A stretch of DNA of 64,000 nucleotides, taken from positions 343,638 through 407,637 of the forward strand of contig NZ_WWER01000004.1 of NCBI RefSeq assembly GCF_009857885.1, given 5' to 3'. This DNA is from Pusillimonas sp. TS35 (GTDB lineage: Bacteria > Pseudomonadota > Gammaproteobacteria > Burkholderiales > Burkholderiaceae_B). The translations under genes were made by a program, and so were the position numbers. Within the stretch, counting starts at the first letter, position 1. Every line of letters starts with the position of its first letter. Of this stretch, positions 35,540-43,230 are shown piece by piece. Under the pieces are notes generated by a model. That model was not told the origin of the DNA and did no database searches. It worked only from the letters and a program-made list of their open reading frames with translations.

Positions 35540-36280
35540 ATGACTGACGAGCAAACGCACAAGAAGGCTATATTGGTGGTGGGCGCAGGTGATGCAACCG
35601 GCGGCGCTATTGCGCGGCGATTTGCCCGCGAAGGCTACATCGCCTGCGTAACCAGGCGTCATACCGACAAGCTGCAGCCCCTGGTGGATGAGATCAAGGC
35701 CGCCGGCGGCGAGGCGTACGGATTCGGCAGCGATGCCCGCAAGGAAGACCAGGTAGTTGCTTTGGTCGAACAGATCGAGCGGGAGATCGCACCGATTGAG
35801 GTTGCGGTATTCAATATCGGTGCAAACGTGCGCTTTGGCATTACCGAAACGACGGCACGTGTTTATTACAAGGTCTGGGAAATGGCCTGCTTCGGCGGCT
35901 TCCTGATGGGCCGCGAGGTGGCCAAGGCTATGCTGCCGCGCGGGCGCGGCACGATATTATTTACAGGCGCCACCGCCAGCCTGCGCGGGCGAGATGGTTA
36001 CGCAGCTTTTGCAGGCGCCAAGCACGGGTTGCGCGCGCTGGCGCAAAGCATGGCGCGCGAGCTATGGCCCAAGGGCATCCATGTGGCGCATCCTATCATC
36101 GACGGCGCCATCGACACCGAGTTCATCCGCGACACCTTTCCCGAACGCTATGCGCTGAAAGCGCAGGACGGTATCGTCGATCCGGATAGCATTGCCGAGG
36201 CGTACTGGCAGATTCATATGCAGCCGCGCAACGCGTGGACGCATGAGGCCGACCTTAGGCCCTGGCTGGAGCCATGGTGA
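35540..36280 (+). CDS. SDR-family protein with degenerate catalytic residues
   Basis: A 246-residue short-chain dehydrogenase/reductase fold with an N-terminal nucleotide-binding segment (VVGAGDATGGAIARRF). The active site is not canonical: the YxxxK motif reads FAGAK, with Phe157 at the tyrosine position and Lys161 kept; the serine position falls in TGATAS as Ala144/Thr145; and the usual Asn helix reads EMACFGGFL. Widespread SDR relatives carry the same CFGGF and TGATASLRG pattern, so this is a conserved subgroup and not a decayed gene. The reaction is unknown. AGGAG precedes the ATG; it is 88 bp after the ligase gene. Confidence 0.85.
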   Translation: MTDEQTHKKAILVVGAGDATGGAIARRFAREGYIACVTRRHTDKLQPLVDEIKAAGGEAYGFGSDARKEDQVVALVEQIEREIAPIEVAVFNIGANVRFGITETTARVYYKVWEMACFGGFLMGREVAKAMLPRGRGTILFTGATASLRGRDGYAAFAGAKHGLRALAQSMARELWPKGIHVAHPIIDGAIDTEFIRDTFPERYALKAQDGIVDPDSIAEAYWQIHMQPRNAWTHEADLRPWLEPW

Positions 36281-36389
36281 ACCGCGCGCGGCCAGCCCCA
36301 GTCTTCACGCTGGAGGTCGGTCGCCTGGTGCGCGCCCGGCGCCTGCCTTTAGGCTGGGGAAAGATAACAACAACAGCGGCGTCGTTTTC

Positions 36390-36405
36390 TTGATCAGGAG
36401 ATCAA
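36390..36405 (+). promoter_or_regulatory. Shine-Dalgarno inside a perfect small hairpin
   Basis: TTGATC-AGGA-GATCAA forms a 6-bp stem with the AGGA of the ribosome site in the loop, 3 bp before the ATG of the fusion gene at 36409. It could slow translation initiation. Confidence 0.4.
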
Positions 36406-36408
36406 TAC

Positions 36409-37767
36409 ATGCAGCAGGATCGTGTTCAGTTTGTTTTCGATTTTGGCAGCCCCAACGCTTACTTCTGCCACAAGGTGTTGCCAGAGATCGCCGCCCGCAC
36501 AGGTGTGGGGTTCGAGTATGTCCCCATCCTGCTGGGCGGTCTATTCAAGCTCACCAACAATCGTTCGCCGGCCGAGGCCTTCGCGGGCGTGGCCAACAAG
36601 CTCAAGTACAACGCCATCGAGAAACGACGCTTCATCGACAGGCATGGCCTGCAGGGGTACCGCGACAACCCGTTCTGGCCCGTGAACACGCTGCAGATCA
36701 TGCGCGGCGCAGTCGCTGCGCAGAAGCTGGGCATTTTCCAGCCCTATGTCGATGCAGTATTCGCCGCAATGTGGGAGCAGGCACAGAATATGGGCGATAC
36801 AGAAGTCATCCTGGGGGTGCTGCGGCAGGCGGGTCTTGATGGCCCGGCCCTTCTGGCCGCCAGTCAGGCGCCGGACGTCAAGCAGGCGCTGATCGACAAC
36901 ACGCAGCGGGCATTCGAGCAAGGGGCCTTCGGGGCGCCTACCTTCTTTGTCGGCAACGAGATCTACTTCGGCAAGGATCGCCTGCGCGAGGTAGAGGAAG
37001 CCATGGCGTCGGCCCTTCATTCATCGCACTCCGGAACAACCATGAGCCTTTCTCCACAGCTTCAATCGATCTTGGCGCCAACGGGCCGCCTGCGCGCTGC
37101 CATCAATGTCGGCAATCCCATTCTTGCCCGAATCGCCGAAGACGGTCGCCCCGCAGGCGTTTCCATTGATCTGGCGCGCCGCTTTGCACAACATCTGGGC
37201 CTGGAGCTAGAGCTTGTCGTATTCGACGCCGCCGGCAAATCCGTGGACGCCGTCACGCGCGAAGAAGCTGACTTCGGCTTCTTTGCCGTGGACCCCGTGC
37301 GCGGCGCCGGTATTGCGTTTTCGGCGCCCTATGTATTGATCGAAGGCGCTTATCTGGTGGCTGAAACCTCGCCGCTGCAAAGCAATGCCGAGGTCGACGC
37401 CCCGGGCAATCGCGTCGTCGTAGGGCGTGGCAGCGCCTACGACCTTTACCTGTCCCGCGAACTCAAGCAGGCCGAGATTCTGCGCGCGCCCACTTCGCCG
37501 GCTGTGGTCGATACCTTTATGAACGAAGGCGCCGACGTGGCCGCTGGCGTGCGACAGCAACTTGAGGCCGATGCCGCGCGCATCCCGGGCTTGCGCCTGC
37601 TGCCGGGCCGTTTCATGGTGATCCGCCAGGCCATGGGCCTGCCCAAGGGGCGGGGGGAGCAGGCTGCGAAAATCCTCGCCGACTTCGTCGAAGAAGCCAA
37701 GGCCAGCGGTTTCGTGCAAGAGGCGCTGGCGCGCCATCGCATCGAAGGCGCCTCGGTGGCCAGATAA
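36409..37767 (+). CDS. Fusion: 2-hydroxychromene-2-carboxylate isomerase domain plus family 3 solute-binding domain
   Basis: One uninterrupted 452-residue frame. Residues 1-205 match the DsbA-like kappa-GST fold of HCCA isomerases: FDFGSPNAYF with the glutathione-contacting Ser14, NPFWPVNTLQIMRG and FGAPTFFVGNEIYFGKDRL. Residues 212-452 match an extracellular family 3 solute-binding protein (GRLRAAINVGNPILARI, GVSIDLARRFAQHLGLELE, ADFGFFAVDP). There is no signal peptide at either domain, so the binding domain should be cytoplasmic. An internal ATG at 37042 has no good ribosome site. HCCA isomerases act in naphthalene-type and other aromatic degradation with glutathione; what the fused binding domain senses is unknown. 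Confidence 0.85.
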   Translation: MQQDRVQFVFDFGSPNAYFCHKVLPEIAARTGVGFEYVPILLGGLFKLTNNRSPAEAFAGVANKLKYNAIEKRRFIDRHGLQGYRDNPFWPVNTLQIMRGAVAAQKLGIFQPYVDAVFAAMWEQAQNMGDTEVILGVLRQAGLDGPALLAASQAPDVKQALIDNTQRAFEQGAFGAPTFFVGNEIYFGKDRLREVEEAMASALHSSHSGTTMSLSPQLQSILAPTGRLRAAINVGNPILARIAEDGRPAGVSIDLARRFAQHLGLELELVVFDAAGKSVDAVTREEADFGFFAVDPVRGAGIAFSAPYVLIEGAYLVAETSPLQSNAEVDAPGNRVVVGRGSAYDLYLSRELKQAEILRAPTSPAVVDTFMNEGADVAAGVRQQLEADAARIPGLRLLPGRFMVIRQAMGLPKGRGEQAAKILADFVEEAKASGFVQEALARHRIEGASVAR

Positions 37768-37879
37768 CCAGCCATTAAGCCCCCGCCATTTGTCCTAAGG
37801 GTATCCATTGAGACCGCGGCACCGGAGATTAGTTGATTTTCTCTAGTCTTTCCTACAGAATCGGCTTGTCTCAAATCTT

Positions 37880-37934
37880 GATTCATTTTTATACATTTGA
37901 ATCGGCTTTGATACGTTTTGCAGGCTTTGCAAAA
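37880..37934. promoter_or_regulatory. Two inverted repeats upstream of the LuxR-type regulator
   Basis: GATTCA-N12-TGAATC (37880-37903) and TTTTGCA-GGCTT-TGCAAAA (37916-37934) are both perfect, in an AT-rich 223-bp gap, 57-111 bp before the regulator start. They are candidate operators. Confidence 0.4.
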
Positions 37935-37990
37935 TAAGCGCAAGGCCAGCAGCGTCTGTTCCGCTTGTTGACATAAGTTGGGGAGGTCGC

Positions 37991-38683
37991 ATGCCGTCGA
38001 TTCTGATCGTGAATTCCGCACCCATCGTCAGGGCTGGTTTGCGCTCGGTGCTGCAAGGTGCAGGCTTTACCCACGCGCTAAGCGAGGTCAATACACCCCA
38101 GGAAGCGCTCGATCACGTGTGCACTGAACTCGCCCTGGTCATTATGGATCCACGCGAGCCCGCGATGAGCATTGCGGTTTTCCTGAGCGCGTTGCGCAAA
38201 AATGCGTCTGGCTGCCCCATTCTGTTTTTTGGCGGCAATGATGTTTCGTTATTCGCCGCTTTGGCATCCAGCCTGGGCGTCAATGGCTATCTGGGGCAGC
38301 ACAGCAGCGAACAGACCATTGCCGCCACTGCGCGCATGGTGCTGGACGGCATGCAATGCTTTCCGCAAGCGGTCGGGGGCAGCCAAGGTCACCACGGGCA
38401 TCAGTCTGATCGCCTGCAGTCCCTCACCAAGAAAGAGCTTACCGTGCTCACGCTGCTGCGCCAGGGCTTGCGCAATAAAGATGTGGCGCGGCGGCTGTTT
38501 CTTAGCGAAAAGACAATCAGCGCCCACAAGCGCAATATATTGATGAAGCTGGGCGTATCGGGCGTCATGCAGATCAGCGAGCGCGAAATGGTAACAGAAT
38601 CACTCAATGAGCAGCCCGCCGATATCGTGAGCCCCAATCTGTCCCTGCCGCTGCTGCTGCCAGAAAACTGCGCAGTCGCCTGA
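37991..38683 (+). CDS. LuxR-type (NarL/FixJ) response regulator with atypical receiver
   Basis: A 230-residue protein with an N-terminal receiver-like domain and a LuxR helix-turn-helix (about residues 142-190: [20 protein letters not shown], then [19 protein letters not shown]). Asp53 (VIMDP) is in the phosphoacceptor position. The acidic pair that binds magnesium is replaced by Asn8-Ser9, and the conserved lysine region reads LGQHSS, so phosphorylation may not control it. No sensor kinase is adjacent. It lies 606 bp before the Tad pilus operon in the same direction and is a candidate regulator of it. Confidence 0.88.
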   Translation: MPSILIVNSAPIVRAGLRSVLQGAGFTHALSEVNTPQEALDHVCTELALVIMDPREPAMSIAVFLSALRKNASGCPILFFGGNDVSLFAALASSLGVNGYLGQHSSEQTIAATARMVLDGMQCFPQAVGGSQGHHGHQSDRLQSLTKKELTVLTLLRQGLRNKDVARRLFLSEKTISAHKRNILMKLGVSGVMQISEREMVTESLNEQPADIVSPNLSLPLLLPENCAVA

Positions 38684-38723
38684 TCGCCCTGTGTGGCGCC
38701 GCAGGCTCGCGGCACCTCTCGCC

Positions 38724-38824
38724 AACCCCAACCCCAACCCCAACCCCAACCCCAACCCCAACCCCAACCCCAACCCCAACCCCAACCCCAACCCCAACCC
38801 CAACCCCAACCCCAACCCCAACCC
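38724..38824. repeat. AACCCC hexanucleotide microsatellite, 16 full units
   Basis: Sixteen exact AACCCC units plus AACCC, without interruption. The reverse strand is (GGGGTT)n, which can form G-quadruplexes and equals the Tetrahymena telomere repeat. It starts 40 bp after the LuxR-type stop and is 465 bp before flp. Long pure arrays are prone to length change by slippage. Confidence 0.97.
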
Positions 38825-39010
38825 GCAGCATCCACCCCAGAGGCGGTCCCGCAGCATCCTTTCGGCGTGGTACCTCGCTGCACGATGACGAGTTGGCGGT
38901 CGTCTTTTCGTCTACGCGTAGGCAACCCGAATTAGGGATGACAGCTTGGAAACGTCATGAAATCGTGACGCGGCGTGACATGGTATGACGGCGACGCGAT
39001 GGTCCGGAAT

Positions 39011-39041
39011 GGCTTCCGGGCACTTTTCCTAGGAAAACCAT
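39011..39041. promoter_or_regulatory. 31-bp element with palindromic core, copy 1
   Basis: It contains the perfect 14-bp palindrome TTTTCCTAGGAAAA at 39024-39037, preceded by GGCTTCCGGGCAC and followed by CCAT. A second copy starts 66 bp downstream. The spacing is close to six helical turns, fitting cooperative binding by a regulator of the pilus operon. Confidence 0.55.
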
Positions 39042-39076
39042 GTACTGGAACTGGCAGAGTAGAGCGGGGCAGGAAC

Positions 39077-39107
39077 GGTTTCCGGGTACTTTTCTTAGGA
39101 AAACCAT
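39077..39107. promoter_or_regulatory. 31-bp element with palindromic core, copy 2
   Basis: It differs from copy 1 at three positions only. The core reads TTTTCTTAGGAAAA at 39090-39103, with one mismatch to perfect symmetry. It ends 182 bp before the flp start. Confidence 0.55.
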
Positions 39108-39289
39108 CGTCCGAATTCTTAGTGTGACTAGCAAGCGGTTCAGAGTTTTCCTGTTTACGCGAACGACAGATATTTCCGCATGTAGCAAGCCGTAATATGC
39201 CCTTACCCAATGCGGGTACAAGCAATAAGGGAGGGGATCCATCCCCGTCAGTCCCACTTCAATGTGTCAATTATTTTCGGAGATAAGCA

Positions 39290-39484
39290 ATGCGTAACTT
39301 TCTTAAGAAACTGCGCCGCGACGAACGCGGCGTGAGCGCCCTGGAATACGCGATTCTGGCGGGGCTGATTGTGGGTGCGGTGGTGGTGGGCGTAAATCTG
39401 TTCACGGGAGGGTTGAAAACAGGCTTCCAGAACCTGTCGACGGCTGTAACGACCGCCACAACACCGCCGCCCACAACACCTTGA
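39290..39484 (+). CDS. flp: Flp-family type IVb major pilin
   Basis: This 64-residue prepilin has a short basic leader (KKLRRDERG) and the Flp motif GVSALEYAILAGLIVGA. Prepilin peptidase would cut after Gly14, leaving mature Glu5 and Tyr6 (Glu19, Tyr20 of the precursor). One hydrophobic helix is followed by a Thr/Pro-rich tail. The mature pilin polymerises into the adhesive Flp fibre. It is the first gene of the operon with a GGAG site, and is probably expressed most strongly. Confidence 0.95.
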   Translation: MRNFLKKLRRDERGVSALEYAILAGLIVGAVVVGVNLFTGGLKTGFQNLSTAVTTATTPPPTTP

Positions 39485-39545
39485 TGCAATGGACGCTGAA
39501 CGTCAGAAAAGAACGAGAGCGTACTCGCAGTAATAACAACAAGGC

Positions 39546-40061
39546 ATGACGACCCCCCACATGATTACAACCTCTTCCCTCATCGCACCCACGCTGGCCG
39601 CCGCAGGCGCCATCCTGCTGCTGCTGGCGTACCGCGATCTGTCCCAGCGACGCCTGCCCAATGCCTGGGTTGGCCTCTATGCCTTCCTCTTCCTCTGCTA
39701 CGCGGGGGCGGCCGGAATAGGTTGGGCGCAGGTCGGCGGGCATGCGATTACGGGGCTGGCAGCGTTCACGCTGGCAACTCTGCTGTTCGCATTGGGGTAT
39801 ATGGGCGGGGGGGATGTGAAGCTGTGGGGGGCGATCATGCTGTGGGCGGGGCCGCAGGGCGCCGTCACAGCACTGGTGCTGGCTACGCTGTGCGGCGCGC
39901 TGCTTGGCCTGTTGGGCTGGGGCGCCCAAAGAGTGCTGCGCCGCGCCCGCCGACCAGCGGGCGCGGGCATGCTCCGCATGCTTACAGCATCGCGAGGCGT
40001 GCCCTATGGCGTGGGCCTGGCGCTGGCGGGCATACAGGTCTTGATCGTAACCGGTGCGTAA
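39546..40061 (+). CDS. tadV: Prepilin peptidase (A24 family, TadV/CpaA)
   Basis: A 171-residue membrane protein with about five to six transmembrane segments and both catalytic aspartates of type IV prepilin peptidases: Asp31 in YRDLSQRRLPN and Asp90 in the GxGD-like motif MGGGDVKLWG. It removes the leaders of Flp and of the TadE/F pseudopilins. Start is the ATG at 39546 (AAGG upstream); a second ATG at 39561 is possible. Confidence 0.93.
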   Translation: MTTPHMITTSSLIAPTLAAAGAILLLLAYRDLSQRRLPNAWVGLYAFLFLCYAGAAGIGWAQVGGHAITGLAAFTLATLLFALGYMGGGDVKLWGAIMLWAGPQGAVTALVLATLCGALLGLLGWGAQRVLRRARRPAGAGMLRMLTASRGVPYGVGLALAGIQVLIVTGA

Positions 40062-40089
40062 GCCGGCGGGCGACGGAAGGGGAAGAACG

Positions 40090-41040
40090 ATGTCCAACAC
40101 ACTCAAATTTGCCCTGCTGATATTGGGCGCGGCAGTACTGGCGCTGATGGCGCGCGTGCTGTTTGCCAGCATGATGGGCAACGCCGCGCCGGCTGATCCG
40201 CAGGTCCAAATCCGCGTCGCGGCAGGCGATCTGCCTGCGGGCCTGCTGCTGCGCAATGAAGATATTGCGTGGCAGGCGGTGCCCAAGTCCCGTCTGCCGC
40301 AGGGGGCTCTGGTGCAAGGCACCCCGGCGGCTGACGACATGGGCGGTGTGCTGGTGCGGCACGACATGAAGACGGGGGCGCGGTTGCTGGCTCAGGATGT
40401 GATCCGCCCCGACGCGGCGGGCTTCCTGGCCGCGGTGCTTAAGCCGGGCATGCGGGCGGTGTCTGTGCCTATCGACATAGTTTCGGGCAATGCGGGATTG
40501 ATCCAGCCTGGCGACTATGTCGACATGATTCTGACGCAAACCACGCGGGCTAAGGATAACGCCAATGTCAATGAAAGCAGGGCACGTTCGGTGGTGAGTG
40601 AAACCGTGATTGAGAACGTGCGCGTGATTGCGGTGGGTTCGGTGTTCCAGCTAAGCAAGTCCGAGGCGGTTGAGGTGAATCGAAACAAAACGCCCGCCCG
40701 CACGGTCACGATTGAGGTAGCCCCGCGTGCGGCAGAGGCGGTGACTGTGGCCTCGCGGCTGGGCACCCTCTCTATGGCCCTGCGCAGCTTTGCCGTGGCC
40801 GACCGAAATGCGTCGTCCGATGCGCAGGCAGGCTCCATCGTTGCCTGGGGCGAGTCGGCCGAGCAGGCGTCGCCTGTATGGGCCGGCGACGTGTCGCGTG
40901 CCATCGGCGGGGAAGATCCTGCCCCGGCGGCTGTGGACACCGAAGCGAAAGTACAGCCCGAACCCGTGGCCAGTGGCCCGCGTGAGATCACGGTCATGCG
41001 CGGTTCCAAGCGCGAACAGCAAAAACTGGGTGTTCAGTAA
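40090..41040 (+). CDS. cpaB: Flp pilus assembly protein CpaB/RcpC
   Basis: A 316-residue protein with one N-terminal membrane anchor (LKFALLILGAAVLALMARVL) and an SAF/CpaB domain (VRVAAGDLPAGLLLRNEDI region at about residues 40-60; VLKPGMRAVSVPIDIVSG). CpaB/RcpC is a periplasmic component that works with the secretin. The ATG at 40090 follows GGGGAAG; the frame extends upstream into the tadV end but has no need to. Confidence 0.92.
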   Translation: MSNTLKFALLILGAAVLALMARVLFASMMGNAAPADPQVQIRVAAGDLPAGLLLRNEDIAWQAVPKSRLPQGALVQGTPAADDMGGVLVRHDMKTGARLLAQDVIRPDAAGFLAAVLKPGMRAVSVPIDIVSGNAGLIQPGDYVDMILTQTTRAKDNANVNESRARSVVSETVIENVRVIAVGSVFQLSKSEAVEVNRNKTPARTVTIEVAPRAAEAVTVASRLGTLSMALRSFAVADRNASSDAQAGSIVAWGESAEQASPVWAGDVSRAIGGEDPAPAAVDTEAKVQPEPVASGPREITVMRGSKREQQKLGVQ

Positions 41041-41184
41041 CAGCATCCACCCAGGCGCCGCAGCCCCGTGGCGAGCGGTCGCACAGCGGTAGCAGGGCGG
41101 GTGGTTTGGCGAGGCCGGCGTCCAGCCAGACAACAAAGGTTGACGCAGGACACAAAGCAGGTTCAGCGAACAAGGATGGTCAAC

Positions 41185-42597
41185 ATGGTGGCAAGCATGC
41201 AGCGTTTTGCGACGGCAAATCCGGCAACAATTTGCGCCGCGTTATGCGCGACGACGGTGATGGCCTGTTACGCGCCCGCCGCCCAGGCGGCGGCATTGTC
41301 GGTGGGCGAGGGGCAGTTGATCAAGTTCAACGGTATTGCGCAGACCGTCTTCGTGGCGGATCCTGACATTGCGGATGTACAGGTGCCTTCCGAAGGTGCT
41401 GTGCTGGTGGTAGGCAAGCGTACCGGCCAGACCACGCTTTATGTATTGGGGCTGGGCGGCCAGACGCTTGCGCAGCAGAAAATCACAGTACGCCATAACA
41501 CCGCCGAAATTGACCAAGTGCTGCGCCAGCGGTTTCCAGGTATGCGCTTTTCGCTCGAATCCGCGCCGGGCTCACTAATGCTGACCGGCACCGTGCCCGA
41601 CGCGCAGACGATCGACGCCATCACGCGCACGGTCCAGTCCTATCTGGGCGAGAAAGACCAGCTCATCAACCGGCTGGCCATCAGCAGCCCCACCCAGGTG
41701 TATTTGCGTGTACGGGTCACCGAAGTATCGCGTGAAGTGACGCAGGAGCTGGGCATCAATTGGTCGGCCATCGCCACGCCTGGAAACTTTTTTGCAGGAG
41801 TGATCAGCGGCCGGCCTTTCCAGAGCCTGGTGGGCGCTTTCGCACAGGGTGACAGCGAGATGCGCTTTGCGACGCGCAGCGGCTATACCAGCGCCGGCAA
41901 CGGTGGCTACTCCTTCCTGGGTGGTTACGCCAAAGAAGGGCGATCCATCCAGGCCATGATCGATGCGCTGGATCAGGAAGGCATGATCAGCGTGTTGGCC
42001 GAGCCCAATCTGACAGCGGTGTCCGGTGAGACCGCGAGCTTCCTGGCGGGCGGTGAGTTCCCCATCCCTGTCAAGCAGGACAGGGACAGCATGACGGTGG
42101 AATTCAAGCCGTTTGGTGTGGCGCTGGACTTCACCCCTACCGTGCTGGCCGATGATCGCATCAGCATCAAGGTGCGCCCCGAGATCAGCGAGATCGATCC
42201 GAACAGCAGCATCGTCATGGAAGGCTTGGTCATCCCGGGCTTGTCTGTGCGACGCGTGGAGACCACGGTGGAAATGGCCAGCGGCCAGAGCTTCGCTATC
42301 GGCGGCCTGCTGCAGAACAACATCCGTGACATCGTCTCGCAGGTACCGGGCCTGGGCAAAATCCCCGTGCTTGGCAAGCTGTTTTCGTCGTCGAAATACC
42401 GCAACAACAAGAGCGAGCTGGTGGTAATCGTGACGCCTTACTTGGTCAAGCCCAGCGACAGCACGCAGTTGGCGACGCCGCTGGACAGCCTGCGACCTAA
42501 TACCGACATTGAATACATTCTGCACGACAAGATTGGCCTGGATCCTTTGAGTGGCGAAGTGCCGCGCCTGACCGGCTCGGCAGGCTTTGTCTACTGA
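41185..42597 (+). CDS. cpaC: Tad outer-membrane secretin (CpaC/RcpA)
   Basis: The protein of about 470 residues has a signal peptide ending at AAQAAA and an N-terminal pilus-assembly domain (VFVADPDIADVQVPSEG, VVGKRTGQTTLYVLG). A BON-like segment (LMLTGTVPDAQTIDAITRT) and a C-terminal secretin domain (VLAEPNLTAVSGETASFLAG, SGQSFAIGGLLQNN) follow. It forms the outer-membrane channel for the Flp pilus. The ATG at 41185 has AAGGA 8 bases upstream; ATG 41176 is too close to that site. Confidence 0.93.
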   Translation: MVASMQRFATANPATICAALCATTVMACYAPAAQAAALSVGEGQLIKFNGIAQTVFVADPDIADVQVPSEGAVLVVGKRTGQTTLYVLGLGGQTLAQQKITVRHNTAEIDQVLRQRFPGMRFSLESAPGSLMLTGTVPDAQTIDAITRTVQSYLGEKDQLINRLAISSPTQVYLRVRVTEVSREVTQELGINWSAIATPGNFFAGVISGRPFQSLVGAFAQGDSEMRFATRSGYTSAGNGGYSFLGGYAKEGRSIQAMIDALDQEGMISVLAEPNLTAVSGETASFLAGGEFPIPVKQDRDSMTVEFKPFGVALDFTPTVLADDRISIKVRPEISEIDPNSSIVMEGLVIPGLSVRRVETTVEMASGQSFAIGGLLQNNIRDIVSQVPGLGKIPVLGKLFSSSKYRNNKSELVVIVTPYLVKPSDSTQLATPLDSLRPNTDIEYILHDKIGLDPLSGEVPRLTGSAGFVY

Positions 42598-42671
42598 GCG
42601 CGGCTGCTGAGCCCGGCTAGTGAGCACAGCATTGGCCCGTTCCTTTGTCGGAACACAACCGGAAAACCATC

Positions 42672-43211
42672 ATGCTGGATATGACGCACAAATACCTATA
42701 CCCCCAGACTTCGGCTGCGCCTGGCGCAGGCTTGCCCGGCGCCCCGATGCGGTGCGCGGCAGGGCTATGCCCCCGGCCGGTGGTGCAGGCCAGGCTGCCC
42801 GCCGCATATCGGCGCGGTGCACGGGCCTGTGTGCTGGCGGCACTGACGCTGGCGCTGACCGCCTGTGCCTTCCCACGAAAAGATTTTTCGGGCGTGCCGG
42901 ATCCGGGTGTCATTCGGGTCGAGCAGTCAGGGCCGGGCTTCCGGGCTGTTGCCCCCGACTGCAATAAATTGCTGCAGCCCTCGCAATACAACAAGGCTGA
43001 CGACCTGCGCATGTCGATCGCCTTTGGTTGCGCCACCTACAGCAACCTGGCCGAGCAGGTGGCACGCCCCGACGATCTCGTGCGCCCGCGCACTTATCGC
43101 GGCCAATCCGGCGATACGGCGGGCGAAGCAGTGAAACGTTATCGCGAGGGTGAGGTGACACCGCTGCGCGAAACCCGCTCGACCGACGTGGGCGCCAAGG
43201 GCGGCAAATGA
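42672..43211 (+). CDS. cpaD: CpaD-like Tad pilus lipoprotein
   Basis: A protein of up to 179 residues with the CpaD signature FGCATYSNLAEQVARPDDLVRPR split over about residues 118-140. A lipobox-like LALTACAFP follows a hydrophobic stretch, so the mature protein would start at that cysteine. That leaves an unusually long 65-residue segment before the cysteine if the ATG at 42672 is used; GTG codons at 42780 and 42783 would give a normal leader. CpaD stabilises the secretin at the outer membrane. Confidence 0.82.
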   Translation: MLDMTHKYLYPQTSAAPGAGLPGAPMRCAAGLCPRPVVQARLPAAYRRGARACVLAALTLALTACAFPRKDFSGVPDPGVIRVEQSGPGFRAVAPDCNKLLQPSQYNKADDLRMSIAFGCATYSNLAEQVARPDDLVRPRTYRGQSGDTAGEAVKRYREGEVTPLRETRSTDVGAKGGK

Positions 43212-43230
43212 TACGGCAAGGGAGAGCGTC

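Larger units (their letters stand above)
38684..39289. other. Long upstream region of the Tad pilus operon
   Basis: The 606-bp gap between the LuxR-type gene and flp contains a hexanucleotide microsatellite (38724-38824) and a duplicated 31-bp element with palindromic core (39011, 39077). Frames on the reverse strand across it are repeat-derived or lack coding character. The flp ribosome site GGAG is at its right end. Confidence 0.7.

Noticed and set aside
38724..38824. Telomere-like end of a linear replicon, suggested by the (GGGGTT)n strand
   Set aside because: The array is internal, with ordinary genes on both sides and no hairpin telomere or protelomerase gene.
38691..38935. Open frames translating as Asn-Pro, Pro-Gln or Gly-Trp repeats
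   Set aside because: They are translations of the AACCCC microsatellite in several frames on both strands and have no ribosome site or domain.
38932..39257. Reverse-strand frames of about 100 residues upstream of flp
   Set aside because: They contain an internal duplication that simply reflects the 31-bp DNA element, and they lack a ribosome site or recognisable domain.
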